Source: Bdellovibrionales bacterium
GTDB lineage: Bacteria > Pseudomonadota > Alphaproteobacteria > UBA9219
Assembly (NCBI GenBank): GCA_041662785.1
Contig: JBAZRW010000001.1
Span: forward strand, 1 to 64,000
DNA: 64,000 nucleotides
Direction: 5' to 3'
In this document: positions 15,893 through 25,347 of the stretch, piece by piece
How positions within the stretch are numbered: the stretch's first letter is position 1
Layout: every line of letters starts with the position of its first letter
Program-made: the position numbers and the translations under genes
Notes under the pieces: model-generated
Seen by the model: the letters and a program-made list of their open reading frames with translations, nothing else
Told to the model about the DNA's origin: nothing
Databases searched by the model: none

Positions 15893-16768
15893 CTACTCCA
15901 CGCGCCGCCAAGGTTGCGTTGGAAGATAATAGAAATCCTTATCCTTTTCGCTCTTGATAAACAAGCGTTCGATAAAGCCCGTGCTGTGCAACGACTGGAT
16001 CGTGGTATTCAACAAAGCCTTTAGCTTTTCCTCGCCCACTCCAACATCAAGGCCAACTGCCTGCATCCGTATAGAGGGAGCATCCACGCGCTTTAGTTTC
16101 CCCGGATTCATCGTCAAAAAAGGCTCAGCCGTCGAAGGTTCGGTAAAAGCCACATCCGCCTTGCCCATTTCAACCTGAAGCAAGACTTGAGAGACATCCG
16201 TCATATTTGGCAAGGATACAGCTTGGGATTTCGGAAAATCTTCGTTCCTGACTGTCTGCGACAACTCTCCCTCTAAAAAGGCAACTTTAATCAAAGGATC
16301 GTTGATAGCCTTTAAATTATGATCAAAGCGCGTGTCATCAGCGCGGACATAGGCAAAATAAGGAGCCATCATCACAGGTTGCGTAAACTCCGTTTCTCGC
16401 GCACGATTAGGCGTCATAGTAAACGGCACACATACAGCATCATATCGATTGCTTTTGAGACCCTCAAACGCATTGGCCATACCAACTTCTTCCGTCCAGT
16501 CGATCTTAAGGCTTAATCGGCGGCCAATTTCTTCAACAAGATCATAATAAAAACCTGAGAGCTTTCCCGTGTTAACGTCTTTTTCAAAGAACTTTGGATA
16601 GAAAAAATACCCGCACCGAAGTGTTCCCGTACGCATCACGCGATCATACGCGGACTCCTTGGCAGCCGCGATATGCCCCGCGCCACCGCTTAGCCCCGTG
16701 TATTTACCGACTGCAAGCGTCGTCACCACAGAAAGCGCGACAATCAAAACAACGTGTGAAAGTTTCAT
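15893..16768 (-). CDS. Periplasmic amino-acid-type solute-binding protein (orphan, paralogue 1)
   Basis: A 291-residue exported protein of the SBP_bac_3 type. An N-terminal signal or anchor segment is followed by the lobe start YDRVMRTGTLRCGYFF. The ligand-contact pattern PFTMTPNRARETEFTQP contains the arginine usually binding the ligand carboxylate. No permease or ATPase gene is adjacent. It lies between skp and fabZ, inside the bamA-lpx chain where lpxD is often found. It is a paralogue of the gene at 20941-21807; even the DNA of their 5' ends is nearly identical. Uptake of an amino acid is the family expectation, but a sensing role is equally possible. Confidence 0.82.
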   Translation of the reverse strand: MKLSHVVLIVALSVVTTLAVGKYTGLSGGAGHIAAAKESAYDRVMRTGTLRCGYFFYPKFFEKDVNTGKLSGFYYDLVEEIGRRLSLKIDWTEEVGMANAFEGLKSNRYDAVCVPFTMTPNRARETEFTQPVMMAPYFAYVRADDTRFDHNLKAINDPLIKVAFLEGELSQTVRNEDFPKSQAVSLPNMTDVSQVLLQVEMGKADVAFTEPSTAEPFLTMNPGKLKRVDAPSIRMQAVGLDVGVGEEKLKALLNTTIQSLHSTGFIERLFIKSEKDKDFYYLPTQPWRRVE

Positions 16769-16779
16769 AGGGGTAGCTC

Positions 16780-17394
16780 CTACTTCTTCTTGGTTGCCTT
16801 CGGCACGGGTGGGCGCTTAAGCGCAACAGGTTTCTCGTTTTCCATCCCCGCCTCATCCGGCGCAATGGTGACGGCCACATGCGGTAAGACCTTATCCAGC
16901 CGCGTCAGAACCTCGTCCGTGATGTCGATAGCGGAATCGTTCCAAATCACCTGCTGCTTGACAATCGCCAGCGTGATGCCCTTTTCTTTCGACACCTGCG
17001 AGACAATATCGATCAAGTTTTTCCGCACCACGTTCATGGAGTCCGTAAGCGCTTGATCCAGCGCCTTGCGCCGCGCCTGCACCTGACGCTCAACGGTCAA
17101 AAAGCGCTGCTGCAGCTTTTGCTCTTGCTCGTCATAGGCTTCGGTCTTGCCTGCCTCACCCGTTTTGGCCAACTTTTGCTCGGCCTCGCGCAAATCCGCT
17201 TCTTCCGCCGCAATCTCGGTCTGGAACTTGGAACGCTGAGTTTCCAGTTGCTGCTGCACGCTTTTGGCCGAGCTGGCCGCCTGAAGCAACCGCTGCACAT
17301 CGACAATCGCGATGCCGCCTGCGGCCTGCGAAGGGGCTATAGGCAAAACCCCCAGCAGCATAAACGCCAACAGGAAAAGGCGCAGTGGGTTCAT
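16780..17394 (-). CDS. skp: OmpH/Skp-family periplasmic chaperone
   Basis: A 204-residue exported protein. The signal peptide (LLAFMLLGVLPIAPSQAAG) is followed by IAIVDVQRLLQAASSAKS, the Skp/OmpH core start, then a long charged coiled-coil arm (about residues 40-120). The C-terminal extension is proline- and lysine-rich. It should hold outer-membrane proteins soluble on the way to BamA. Its ATG shares one base with the bamA stop (TGATG), so the two are translationally coupled, as in many proteobacteria. Confidence 0.88.
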   Translation of the reverse strand: MNPLRLFLLAFMLLGVLPIAPSQAAGGIAIVDVQRLLQAASSAKSVQQQLETQRSKFQTEIAAEEADLREAEQKLAKTGEAGKTEAYDEQEQKLQQRFLTVERQVQARRKALDQALTDSMNVVRKNLIDIVSQVSKEKGITLAIVKQQVIWNDSAIDITDEVLTRLDKVLPHVAVTIAPDEAGMENEKPVALKRPPVPKATKKK

Positions 17395-19748
17395 CAGAAC
17401 CTCGTACCGAAGCTAAAGTGGATATGCTCAACCTTGTCGTACGATTCTTTCAAGACAGGCTGGGCATAGTCAAGCCGAACGAGGCCAAAGGGCGACTGCC
17501 ATGAAACGCCAACGCCGACACTGCCACGAAGACTCTGATCCGACATAAACAATTCGGTGGGAAGTGGCGTTTCGTCATTCTTGCCCAACAAGCCGCCATC
17601 CACGAACAGATGCCCCTTAAAGCCAAGATCCTCTGGCATAAAGGTCGGGAACGTCATCTCTAGCGAGCCGCTGGCAAAGCTGTTGCCGCCCAAAGCGTCG
17701 TTCGCGCCTGACGTCAAATCGCGAGAGCCAATGCCCGCATAAGCAAACCCGCGCAGCGTATCGCCGCCAAGGAAGAAGCGATCATTGATATGCACATCCT
17801 GCCCAAAGCCCTCGATCACACCGACTTCCGCCGTTGCGCCAAAAACAATTTTCTCAAACGGCGAATAATACTGCGCGCTAGTCAAACGAGCGCGGAAATA
17901 TTTCCGGTCGCCGCCAGCACCCGCCAAATCGGTTTTCAGCTTGGTCATAAAGCCTTCCGTAGGCTCCAGCTTGCTGTCACGCGCGTCATAGGTCAGCTCT
18001 TGTGACACCATTGAGGTCATGCTTTCCCCAACCTGATCGCGTATGAAACGCGATGCCGTCGAAGACACATCGCTAATCTCGTCAGTGCGCAAGGTATAGC
18101 TCAACATTTGGCGCAGCCGTTCGGACAGGGGATAGCCCATGCGCAAACTAAAGCCCGTATTGACTTCGTTATAGGCGCTTTGCTTCTGTTGATCGCTGCG
18201 CACATGGAAAATATCGATGCCCGCTGATAGATCGCGATCAAGGAAGTATGGCTCTGTAAAACTGAAATCAAACTGTTTGGTCACACCTGAAATGGTCGCG
18301 CCCAAACGAGCGTCCTGTCCCTTGCCAAGGAAGTTGCGCTCGCGGATGCTGAAATCGCCCAAAGGCCCATCGGTCGAGGAAAAGCCCGCGCCCATCGAAA
18401 TCTCGCCCGTCGATTTTTCCTTAACCTCGACCTTGATATCCGAACGATCGGGTTGAGCGCCTGCCGCCGGCGTGACCTTAACATCCTCAAAAAAGCCCAG
18501 ATCTTTAATCTTTTGCTCGGATCGCTTAATCTTCGACGTGCTGAACGGATCGCCTTCGGCCACCTGCATTTCACGGCGTACAACTTTATCCAGCGTGCGC
18601 GTGTTGCCTTCTATATTGATGCGGCCAATGTAAACGCGCTCACCCGGCTTGATATGATAGGTCAGGTTGACGACCTTCTCATCGGTCTTCTTATCCGGCT
18701 CAGGCGCAATATCGACAAAGGCGTATTGTTTGTCGCCCAGCACCGCCGTCAGCTTAGCAATGGTCTTTTCCGCCAGATCAGCGTTGTACCAATCGCCTTC
18801 TTTCGTCAGCACATCCTCACGCAAGGTTTCGCCGTCCAGCCCCTTAATATCGCTTTTGATCAAAATCTTGCCAAACTTGTAGCGAGGGCCTTCATCCACC
18901 GTAAAGGTCAGGAAGAAGTCAGCGCGGTCGGGGGTCATCTCGGCCACCGCCGACACGACGCGGAAATCAACATAGCCTTCATTCAAATAAAACCGGCGCA
19001 AAAGCTCGCGATCATAATTAGTGCGGTCGGGATCATAAAAATCGGAGGACGAAAAGAACTTCCACCACGCGCTTTCCTGCGTGTTGATCGCGCCACGCAA
19101 CTTGCTTTCGTCATAATGATCGTTGCCGACAAACTTGATGCGGCGAACGCCCGTATGCTTGCCCTCGGCAATTTCAAAGATCACATCGACGCGGTTTTGA
19201 TCCAGCTTGACAATTTTGGGGTCAACCGTCGCGGCAAAGCGGCCTTGGCGACGATACAGCTCCAGCAAACGCGCGACGTCCTTTTGCACTTTCGGCAAGG
19301 TATAGACTAAACGCGGCTGAAGCTGGACTTCCTTTTCCAAATCCTCTTTCGAGATCGCATCACTGCCCTCAAACGAGATCCTGTTTACGATGGGGTTTTC
19401 GACAAGGTGAAGAACCAACGCCTCGCCATCCATCGTCAGCGCCACATCGGCAAAAAGGCCTGTGGCGTATAAAGCCTTTAACGAGGCATCCATCTTTTCT
19501 TCATCGGCGCGGTCGCCTACGGCCAGCGTCAAATAAGATGACACCGTTTCCTTTTCAAGGCGCTGCGCACCTTCGATCCGAATTTCACTAATGATCGGCG
19601 CGGACATATCCTCGGCCGTCTGCTCGACCGCCATGATCGGCGCAGCGGCAACGCTTTGCGCCCGCGTCACAGTCGGAAAGGCCAGCAGCCCTACAACCGA
19701 AAGAGCTGAAAGAACTGTTGTGCTAAGAAGGCGAGGTTTGTTTTGCAT
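17394..19748 (-). CDS. bamA: Outer membrane protein assembly factor BamA
   Basis: The core beta-barrel of the BAM complex, which inserts proteins into the outer membrane. It has 784 residues from the ATG at 19748 (a GTG six bases earlier is the alternative). A signal peptide is followed by five POTRA-sized repeats (about 50-400, starting ISEIRIEGAQRLE) and a C-terminal 16-strand barrel domain. Visible barrel marks are IRERNFLGKG and the terminal strand ending in Phe (HFSFGTRF), the usual BAM signal. It sits between rseP and skp, the standard order. The ribosome binding site is weak, so coupling to rseP is likely. Confidence 0.96.
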   Translation of the reverse strand: MQNKPRLLSTTVLSALSVVGLLAFPTVTRAQSVAAAPIMAVEQTAEDMSAPIISEIRIEGAQRLEKETVSSYLTLAVGDRADEEKMDASLKALYATGLFADVALTMDGEALVLHLVENPIVNRISFEGSDAISKEDLEKEVQLQPRLVYTLPKVQKDVARLLELYRRQGRFAATVDPKIVKLDQNRVDVIFEIAEGKHTGVRRIKFVGNDHYDESKLRGAINTQESAWWKFFSSSDFYDPDRTNYDRELLRRFYLNEGYVDFRVVSAVAEMTPDRADFFLTFTVDEGPRYKFGKILIKSDIKGLDGETLREDVLTKEGDWYNADLAEKTIAKLTAVLGDKQYAFVDIAPEPDKKTDEKVVNLTYHIKPGERVYIGRINIEGNTRTLDKVVRREMQVAEGDPFSTSKIKRSEQKIKDLGFFEDVKVTPAAGAQPDRSDIKVEVKEKSTGEISMGAGFSSTDGPLGDFSIRERNFLGKGQDARLGATISGVTKQFDFSFTEPYFLDRDLSAGIDIFHVRSDQQKQSAYNEVNTGFSLRMGYPLSERLRQMLSYTLRTDEISDVSSTASRFIRDQVGESMTSMVSQELTYDARDSKLEPTEGFMTKLKTDLAGAGGDRKYFRARLTSAQYYSPFEKIVFGATAEVGVIEGFGQDVHINDRFFLGGDTLRGFAYAGIGSRDLTSGANDALGGNSFASGSLEMTFPTFMPEDLGFKGHLFVDGGLLGKNDETPLPTELFMSDQSLRGSVGVGVSWQSPFGLVRLDYAQPVLKESYDKVEHIHFSFGTRF

Positions 19749-19754
19749 GACCAC

Positions 19755-20903
19755 TCAAGAAATCAAATCGCGAAGATAGGACACGACGCGCAAATGAACC
19801 AGATCATTCCACGTCGCAAAAAGCATCAGACTAAGCACAAGACCCGCGCCAAGGCGCGCACCGTACTCTTGCACCCGATCGCTAAGCGGACGGCCCCTTA
19901 GCGCCTCGATACCATAGAACATCAGATGCCCCCCATCAAGCAAGGGGATCGGGAAGAGGTTAATAAGCCCCAAATTGACCGAGATCACAACGATAAACCA
20001 AAAAAGCGCGAAAATGCCGTCTTTGGCGACTTTTCCCGACATTTCAGCGATGCGTAAGGGCCCTCCCAGCTCCTCGGCACCACGCACGCCGATGATCATT
20101 TGGCCAACACCTTGAAGGGTTCCGGCGGTAATGTTCCAGATTTCAACGCCTGATTCCCGAATCGCGGCGATAGGCCCCAGCTTGCGAAACGCATTTTCCG
20201 TTGAAACAATACCAAGGCGACCTTGTTTATGTTCCATGCCCAACCGGTCAATGGTGGTCAAAACCTCTGGCGTGGCGGTCACGTCCATCGTCTTGCCATC
20301 ACGCTCAAAAACGATGCGCATCGGCGTACCAGCATTCAAAGAAACCGTACGGCGAATATCTTCAAAGCTGTTCATGGCGCTGCCATCGATGGACAAGACC
20401 TTGTCTTTGGGCAAAAGCCCCGCCGTTGCCGCCACGCTACCTTCGACCACACTGGCCACCGTTGTCGCGGTATAGGGCTGACCGTTCACCAAGAACAGCC
20501 CCGCCAAAACCACCACGGCAAAAAGATAATTCGAAGCCGGCCCCGCCGCTACAATCGCAAAGCGCTTGCGCACAGGCTGCGAGAAAAACGCGATCTTCTT
20601 GTCAACATCCGTCATCTGCGCAGCTCCCTCCGAAGTGCCAAAGCTGGAAGGATCAGCGTCACCAAACATTTTCACATAGCCGCCCAAAGGCAACCACGCC
20701 ACACGCCAGTGCGTGCCGCGCTTATCGTTCCATCCGAAAATCTCAGGGCCAAAGCCAATCGAGAATGTTTCGATCTTCACGCCGCACCGCCGCGCCACCC
20801 AAAAGTGGCCGAACTCATGCACGAACACAACAACGCTAAGAACGATCAAAAAAGGAATGATCGTGTGCGCTGCCGAAAGAGCCGCCGCTAACATAGTATC
20901 CAT
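19755..20903 (-). CDS. rseP: Site-2 metalloprotease RseP
   Basis: An intramembrane zinc protease of 382 residues that cleaves membrane-bound anti-sigma factors and remnant signal peptides. Seen: zinc motif HEFGH (29-33) in TM1, one central PDZ region (about 125-210, shorter than the double PDZ of E. coli), and the NLFPIPLLDGGHL motif in a late TM. The remaining hydrophobic segments fit the four-TM topology. Upstream of the ATG is AAAGGAAAG. It precedes bamA as in most proteobacteria. An orphan binding-protein gene separates it from dxr. Confidence 0.94.
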   Translation of the reverse strand: MDTMLAAALSAAHTIIPFLIVLSVVVFVHEFGHFWVARRCGVKIETFSIGFGPEIFGWNDKRGTHWRVAWLPLGGYVKMFGDADPSSFGTSEGAAQMTDVDKKIAFFSQPVRKRFAIVAAGPASNYLFAVVVLAGLFLVNGQPYTATTVASVVEGSVAATAGLLPKDKVLSIDGSAMNSFEDIRRTVSLNAGTPMRIVFERDGKTMDVTATPEVLTTIDRLGMEHKQGRLGIVSTENAFRKLGPIAAIRESGVEIWNITAGTLQGVGQMIIGVRGAEELGGPLRIAEMSGKVAKDGIFALFWFIVVISVNLGLINLFPIPLLDGGHLMFYGIEALRGRPLSDRVQEYGARLGAGLVLSLMLFATWNDLVHLRVVSYLRDLIS

Positions 20904-20940
20904 CGTTTTCTTTCCTTTAAAGCCTTAGGTTTTGTCTTGA

Positions 20941-21807
20941 TCACTTATTACGAAACAACAAGGCTGGGGTGCGAACATAACGCGGGTCATCCTTAACAAA
21001 CTTGTTAAGAATAGTTTTGATCAAACCGCTGCTGTTAATTTCACCAATTGCATTGTCGACAACATTCTTTAAACGCTCGTCTCCCAAGGGAAGCATAAAC
21101 GCGCCATTACAAAAACGAACAGGCTCGTCAAGGGAACGGGTCTTGCCTTCAGGATTTTTTTCATTGAAAGCATCTATCGTCGTCTGTCCAGAAAAGGCAA
21201 CGTCAATTTTATTAAACTTGAGCATTTGAAGAAACTCGCCATCATCAGAAAGATTATTGGCATAAACTTTTTGGGCAAGAGGGAACTGCTCATTAGCAAT
21301 AAACTCGAAAATATGACCATTCTTAACCCCAATTCTTACGCTCGGGTCATTCATGCTTTTTAAACTTGCATCAAAACGATGATCCCCCTCACGAACCGTG
21401 GCCAAAACAGGGATATGTAGAAAAGGTGTCGAAAAGGTTGCAACGCGTGCTCGCTTAGGGTCAATGCAAACACTGCCGCACAGCATATCATATCGATTAG
21501 TAATTAGACCCTGTTCAGCAAGGCCCCAATCTGTTTCTTCCACCCAATCAACTTTAAGACCAATTTTGTCAGCCACGGCATTCGTGATCTCGTACCCAAC
21601 CCCGTAATGTTTTTTCGTGGTGGGATCCGTCATAAACCACGGCGTAGCGGTGGCATATCCGCACCGCAATGTATTCGTCCGCGTGACTCGATCAAAAGCC
21701 GTTTCCCCAGCAGTTGCGGTCCGCTCGGCGTGCGTGGTGTACTTCCCAACGGCAAAGGCCGTTACGGCAGAAAGCGCAACGATCAAAACAATTTGTGAAA
21801 GCTTCAT
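20941..21807 (-). CDS. Periplasmic amino-acid-type solute-binding protein (orphan, paralogue 2)
   Basis: A 288-residue exported protein of the SBP_bac_3 type, started at ATG 21807 to match its paralogue at 15893-16768. Both begin MKLS(H/Q)(V/I)VLIVALS followed by VGKYT. The ligand-contact segment reads GSVCIDPKRARVATFSTPF, again with the conserved arginine. It contains four cysteines (LRCGY, MLCGSVC and VRFCNG), allowing disulphides. No transporter partner genes are near. It sits between dxr and rseP in an otherwise conserved chain and is followed upstream by a palindromic repeat, suggesting insertion of a module. The ligand is unknown. Confidence 0.82.
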   Translation of the reverse strand: MKLSQIVLIVALSAVTAFAVGKYTTHAERTATAGETAFDRVTRTNTLRCGYATATPWFMTDPTTKKHYGVGYEITNAVADKIGLKVDWVEETDWGLAEQGLITNRYDMLCGSVCIDPKRARVATFSTPFLHIPVLATVREGDHRFDASLKSMNDPSVRIGVKNGHIFEFIANEQFPLAQKVYANNLSDDGEFLQMLKFNKIDVAFSGQTTIDAFNEKNPEGKTRSLDEPVRFCNGAFMLPLGDERLKNVVDNAIGEINSSGLIKTILNKFVKDDPRYVRTPALLFRNK

Positions 21808-21903
21808 AAGTGAACATCCTTTGTTCAAGTTGATTTCCGTATTTTCATTAACGTCTATTAATCAGAACATAAGTAGTATCACAATAAGACGATCCATCCA
21901 ACC

Positions 21904-22015
21904 GTCATACCGGCGAAAGCCGGTATCCAGCGCCGCGTGTCCACGCGGCACAAGAGTCAAGACTCACACGGCTCGCGGACGCTCGCCGCTGGATCCCGCT
22001 TTTCAGCGGGATGAC
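21904..22015. repeat. Palindromic repeat element (112 bp)
   Basis: The left hairpin starts GTCATACCGGCG and the right hairpin ends AGCGGGATGAC, followed by the family flank GCTAAAGG. The two end hairpins differ in sequence, yet each keeps its own pairing. A GAGTC/GACTC inverted repeat lies inside. It is located between the dxr stop and the upstream end of the orphan binding-protein gene. Confidence 0.85.
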
Positions 22016-22068
22016 GCTAAAGGAGAGAGTGGCGCTCTCCAAACAACATCACCGTCCCTCCCCCCCCC

Positions 22069-23235
22069 TTACTTCCCTCCAGCATCCACGCATTCCCCCG
22101 CAAACCTGCGCGCGGCGTCATCGGCTTGCGCCAAAACGTCCAAATCCGTCAGGGCCGCCGCGCCGACATGGGCCAGCGTTTCTTCGATAATCACGGCAAT
22201 ATCCAAAAAGCCGATCTTCCCATCAAGGAACGCCTGCACCGCAACCTCATTCGCCGCGTTCAACACGGCTGGGGCGGTTCCACCCATCGCCATCGCCTCA
22301 CGCCCAAGCCGGAGCGTCGGGAACTTGACAGGGTCAGGTGCTTCGAACGTCAGCTGGCCAATCTTCTCCAAATCCAGCTTGGCGGCAGGCGTCTCCATCC
22401 GGTCGGGCCATGCAAGGCAATAGCCGATAGGAATCCGCATATCGGGCGTGCCCAGCTGCGCGAGGGTCGAGCCGTCCTTATATGCGACCATCGAATGAAT
22501 GACGGACTGCGGATGCACCAGCACCTCAATCTTCTCGGATGGCATCTGAAACAGAAAGGCCGCCTCAATCACTTCCAGCGCCTTGTTCATCAGCGAGGCG
22601 CTGTCGATGGAAATCTTCGCGCCCATGTTCCACACGGGATGCTTGCCCGCTTGTTCGGGCGTAACAACCGCCATTTGCTCACGCGTGAACGTGCGAAAAG
22701 GCCCGCCCGACGCCGTGATAATCAGGTGAGAGATTCCCTCACGGTGCTGTTCATCAAAAACCTGATAAATCGCGTTATGTTCGCTATCTACGGGCAAAAG
22801 CGTGCAGTTGTGCTTGGCCACCAAATCCATCATAAGGGGGCCCGCGCAAACCAGCGTTTCCTTATTCGCAAAGGCCAGCTTCGCGCCGCGCTTGGCCGCC
22901 GCGATGGTAGACGGCAAACCCGCCGCGCCGACAATCGCCGCCATAACCCAATCGCTATCCATCTGGGCCGCCGCCGTCACGGCATCCGCGCCCGCCGCAA
23001 CCTCAACCTTTAAATCGGCCACGGCCTCTTTCATCTCGCCGTACTGGGACTCATCCGCGATGACGATCAGCTCCGGCTTTAGCGCATGCGCTTGCTCGGC
23101 CAGCCTTTTGACGTTGCGGTGCGCCGTCAGCGCGACGACCTGATACTTCTCTGGCTCACGGGCAATCAAATCAATCGTCTGCGTGCCCACCGATCCCGTT
23201 GATCCTAAAATCGCGACGCGTCTTTTCTCAACCAT
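22069..23235 (-). CDS. dxr: 1-deoxy-D-xylulose 5-phosphate reductoisomerase
   Basis: Second enzyme of the MEP isoprenoid pathway, converting DXP to MEP with NADPH. The 388-residue protein opens with RRVAILGSTGSVGTQTID, the NADPH-binding motif. The metal and substrate site appears as LPVDSEHNAI and ITASGGPFR, followed by NMGAKISIDSASLMNK. It supplies isoprenoid precursor for UppS, encoded upstream in the same chain, and hence for undecaprenyl phosphate. It lies 15 bp downstream of cdsA. Confidence 0.97.
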   Translation of the reverse strand: MVEKRRVAILGSTGSVGTQTIDLIAREPEKYQVVALTAHRNVKRLAEQAHALKPELIVIADESQYGEMKEAVADLKVEVAAGADAVTAAAQMDSDWVMAAIVGAAGLPSTIAAAKRGAKLAFANKETLVCAGPLMMDLVAKHNCTLLPVDSEHNAIYQVFDEQHREGISHLIITASGGPFRTFTREQMAVVTPEQAGKHPVWNMGAKISIDSASLMNKALEVIEAAFLFQMPSEKIEVLVHPQSVIHSMVAYKDGSTLAQLGTPDMRIPIGYCLAWPDRMETPAAKLDLEKIGQLTFEAPDPVKFPTLRLGREAMAMGGTAPAVLNAANEVAVQAFLDGKIGFLDIAVIIEETLAHVGAAALTDLDVLAQADDAARRFAGECVDAGGK

Positions 23236-23250
23236 AACAAACTCTCTCCC

Positions 23251-24087
23251 TTAATCACCAAAACTGAACGCCGCCAAAGCCATCGCCGCGAACAACAAAC
23301 CATCGATACGATCCAACAGGCCGCCATGGCCGGGGATCAGCGTACCGCTATCCTTCGCGCCAGCGCGCCTTTTAGCCCATGACTCAAAGAAATCCCCCGC
23401 CTGCGCGATAACCGCCAAAGCAGGGGCAAGCAAGATCCCGCTAAGGGTCGGATGGAACCCGAATCCCCTTTCGCAAGCGTAGCCCAAAACGGTGGCCAAA
23501 GCCATGCCACCGATAAGGCCCGCCCATGTCTTCTTGGGACTGATTTGCGGCAAAAGTTTGGGGCCGCCGATAAGCCTTCCGGCAAGATAGCCGCCAATAT
23601 CCGTCCCCCACACAACAACCAGCAAATAGACAACGGAAGCAAGGCCATAGGAGTCATCGTTCCGCAAGAGGATGAGAGACAATCCGCTAAGCGCCAGATA
23701 AGGAATGCCCAAGGCAACCCAAAGGGCATTCCCTGTCAGGCGCGGCGTAAGCGCCCCCTGCTCCCCATCATAGAAGGCCAGAACAACAGCCACGCCAATC
23801 GACAAAGCGGCAGCCAACCCTGCATCGACAAGACCCGCCACAAGGAACACGAACGCCAGCGCGGCAAAGGCCACCACCCTACCCCGTAAGGTAAAGCGCG
23901 GCGCGGTCAGCCCCAGCCACTCCCAAAAGCTGATGGCCATGGCCGCCAAAACCACAAGGGCAAAAACCCATCCGCCAAGCCAAACAGCGCCCAGCGCAAG
24001 TGGCGCCATCACCAGCGCGGACAAAACGCGCGTCCGCAAATTGGCGTTTAAAAAACCAGAATGATTGTCAGAAAAATTCACTGTCAT
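23251..24087 (-). CDS. cdsA: Phosphatidate cytidylyltransferase
   Basis: An integral membrane enzyme of 278 residues that makes CDP-diacylglycerol from phosphatidate and CTP, the entry to phospholipid head-group synthesis. About seven hydrophobic segments are seen. The C-terminal signature KDSGTLIPGHGGLLDRIDG is the CDS family motif with its metal-binding aspartates. It is 15 bp upstream of dxr in the order cdsA-dxr typical of proteobacteria. uppS, normally its direct neighbour, is separated from it here by trpD, an rRNA methyltransferase gene and two repeat elements. Confidence 0.95.
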   Translation of the reverse strand: MTVNFSDNHSGFLNANLRTRVLSALVMAPLALGAVWLGGWVFALVVLAAMAISFWEWLGLTAPRFTLRGRVVAFAALAFVFLVAGLVDAGLAAALSIGVAVVLAFYDGEQGALTPRLTGNALWVALGIPYLALSGLSLILLRNDDSYGLASVVYLLVVVWGTDIGGYLAGRLIGGPKLLPQISPKKTWAGLIGGMALATVLGYACERGFGFHPTLSGILLAPALAVIAQAGDFFESWAKRRAGAKDSGTLIPGHGGLLDRIDGLLFAAMALAAFSFGD

Positions 24088-24170
24088 CGTTCGCTCCCTT
24101 TCACTTCCGAAATGTTATAGCGCTCACCTCTTCCGTCATCGCCACGCTTTTTTCTTCTTTTCTTTCTTCT

Positions 24171-24280
24171 GTCATCCCCGCAAAAGCGGGGATCCCGTTT
24201 TCTTTTTAAAAAGAAGAAAACAAACTGGATCCCGCATCTTCGCGTCTGGCGCCTTCGCGCCATCCGCTGTGCGGGATGAC
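24171..24280. repeat. Palindromic repeat element (110 bp)
   Basis: It starts GTCATCCCCGCA and ends TGCGGGATGAC. The right hairpin is enlarged by an inserted GGCGCC-containing stem. It lies between the cdsA start and the trpD stop. Confidence 0.8.
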
Positions 24281-24309
24281 GCGAAGGGAAAAATGTTAAG
24301 CAACATCCT

Positions 24310-24331
24310 ACTCTGAACTCTGAACTCTGCC
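24310..24331. repeat. Heptamer repeat just after the trpD stop
   Basis: Two to three copies of CTCTGAA-type heptamers lie between a palindromic element and the trpD stop codon. Read on the trpD coding strand they appear as AGTTCAG units downstream of the stop. Confidence 0.65.
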
Positions 24332-24333
24332 CC

Positions 24334-25347
24334 CTACCCCCCGCTTGTCATCCGCACCAGCTGCGCGAGCTTATCCTTCGCCGAGCCAGAATCAATAGAC
24401 GCAGCGGCAAGCACCACGCCCGTTTGAATGTCCTTGGCCTTTTCCGCAATCACCAAAGCTGCACCAGCGTTCATCAGGACAATGTCGCGGTACGCCCCCG
24501 TCTCGCCCGCCAGCAAACGATGGATCGCGGCGGCATTGGCCTTCGCGTCGCCGCCTTGAATCTCGCTAAGGCTAGCCAGCGGCACGCCCGCCTCACGCGG
24601 CGAAAGATCAAAATCGCGAAGAGTGCCCCCTTCCAAAGCCGTCACATGGGTCAGTCCCGTGATTGATATTTCATCCAGCCCATCCGCGCCATGCGTGATC
24701 CATGCCGTCTCACTGCCCATCGCCGCCAAAGTCTGCGCCATCGGCTGGCTCCATGCCTGATTAAACACGCCGATCAAATGGCGTCGCACCTGCGCTGGAT
24801 TGGTCAAAGGCCCCAGCAGGTTGAAAATCGTACGCACGCCCAGCTTGCGCCGAACCGGCGCGACGTAACTCATCGCCGGATGATGGCGCGGCGCATAAAG
24901 AAAGACGAGGCCGATATCATGAACGGCCCTCTCCAAAACCTCCCACGGCGGATCAAGCGTAACGCCCAGCTCGCCAAGGACATCGGATGAGCCGGACTGG
25001 CTGCTGGCGGCGCGGTTGCCATGCTTGGCCACCACCACGCCCGCCCCCGCGACAACGAGCGCTGCAGCGGTTGAGACGTTCAGCGTCCCATGCCCATCGC
25101 CCCCCGTCCCCACAATGTCGATTGCGCCTTCTGGCGCATCCAGCGCCTTCATATGCGCGCACATAGAAGCCACCGCGCCGTGAAGTTCCGAAACGGCCTC
25201 GCCCTTGCTGCGCAAAGCGACCAGCAAGGCGGCGATATCGCTTTCCGCCACCTCGCCAGAAAAAATCTGGTCAAAAACCGCCCGCGCTTCCTCAGCAGGC
25301 AAGTCTTGGCCTAAGGTAATTTGACCAAGGGCGGTGGCAAGGGTCAT
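24334..25347 (-). CDS. trpD: Anthranilate phosphoribosyltransferase
   Basis: Transfers phosphoribose from PRPP to anthranilate in tryptophan synthesis. The 337-residue protein has the PRPP loop GTGGDGHGTLNVST (about 80-93), KHGNRAASSQSGSSD, and the anthranilate-site region GPLTNPA. No other trp gene is present; trpG and trpC, its usual partners, are missing. It overlaps the upstream methyltransferase gene by 4 bp and the two form a unit inserted between uppS and cdsA. A repeat element and heptamers follow the stop. Confidence 0.94.
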   Translation of the reverse strand: MTLATALGQITLGQDLPAEEARAVFDQIFSGEVAESDIAALLVALRSKGEAVSELHGAVASMCAHMKALDAPEGAIDIVGTGGDGHGTLNVSTAAALVVAGAGVVVAKHGNRAASSQSGSSDVLGELGVTLDPPWEVLERAVHDIGLVFLYAPRHHPAMSYVAPVRRKLGVRTIFNLLGPLTNPAQVRRHLIGVFNQAWSQPMAQTLAAMGSETAWITHGADGLDEISITGLTHVTALEGGTLRDFDLSPREAGVPLASLSEIQGGDAKANAAAIHRLLAGETGAYRDIVLMNAGAALVIAEKAKDIQTGVVLAAASIDSGSAKDKLAQLVRMTSGG

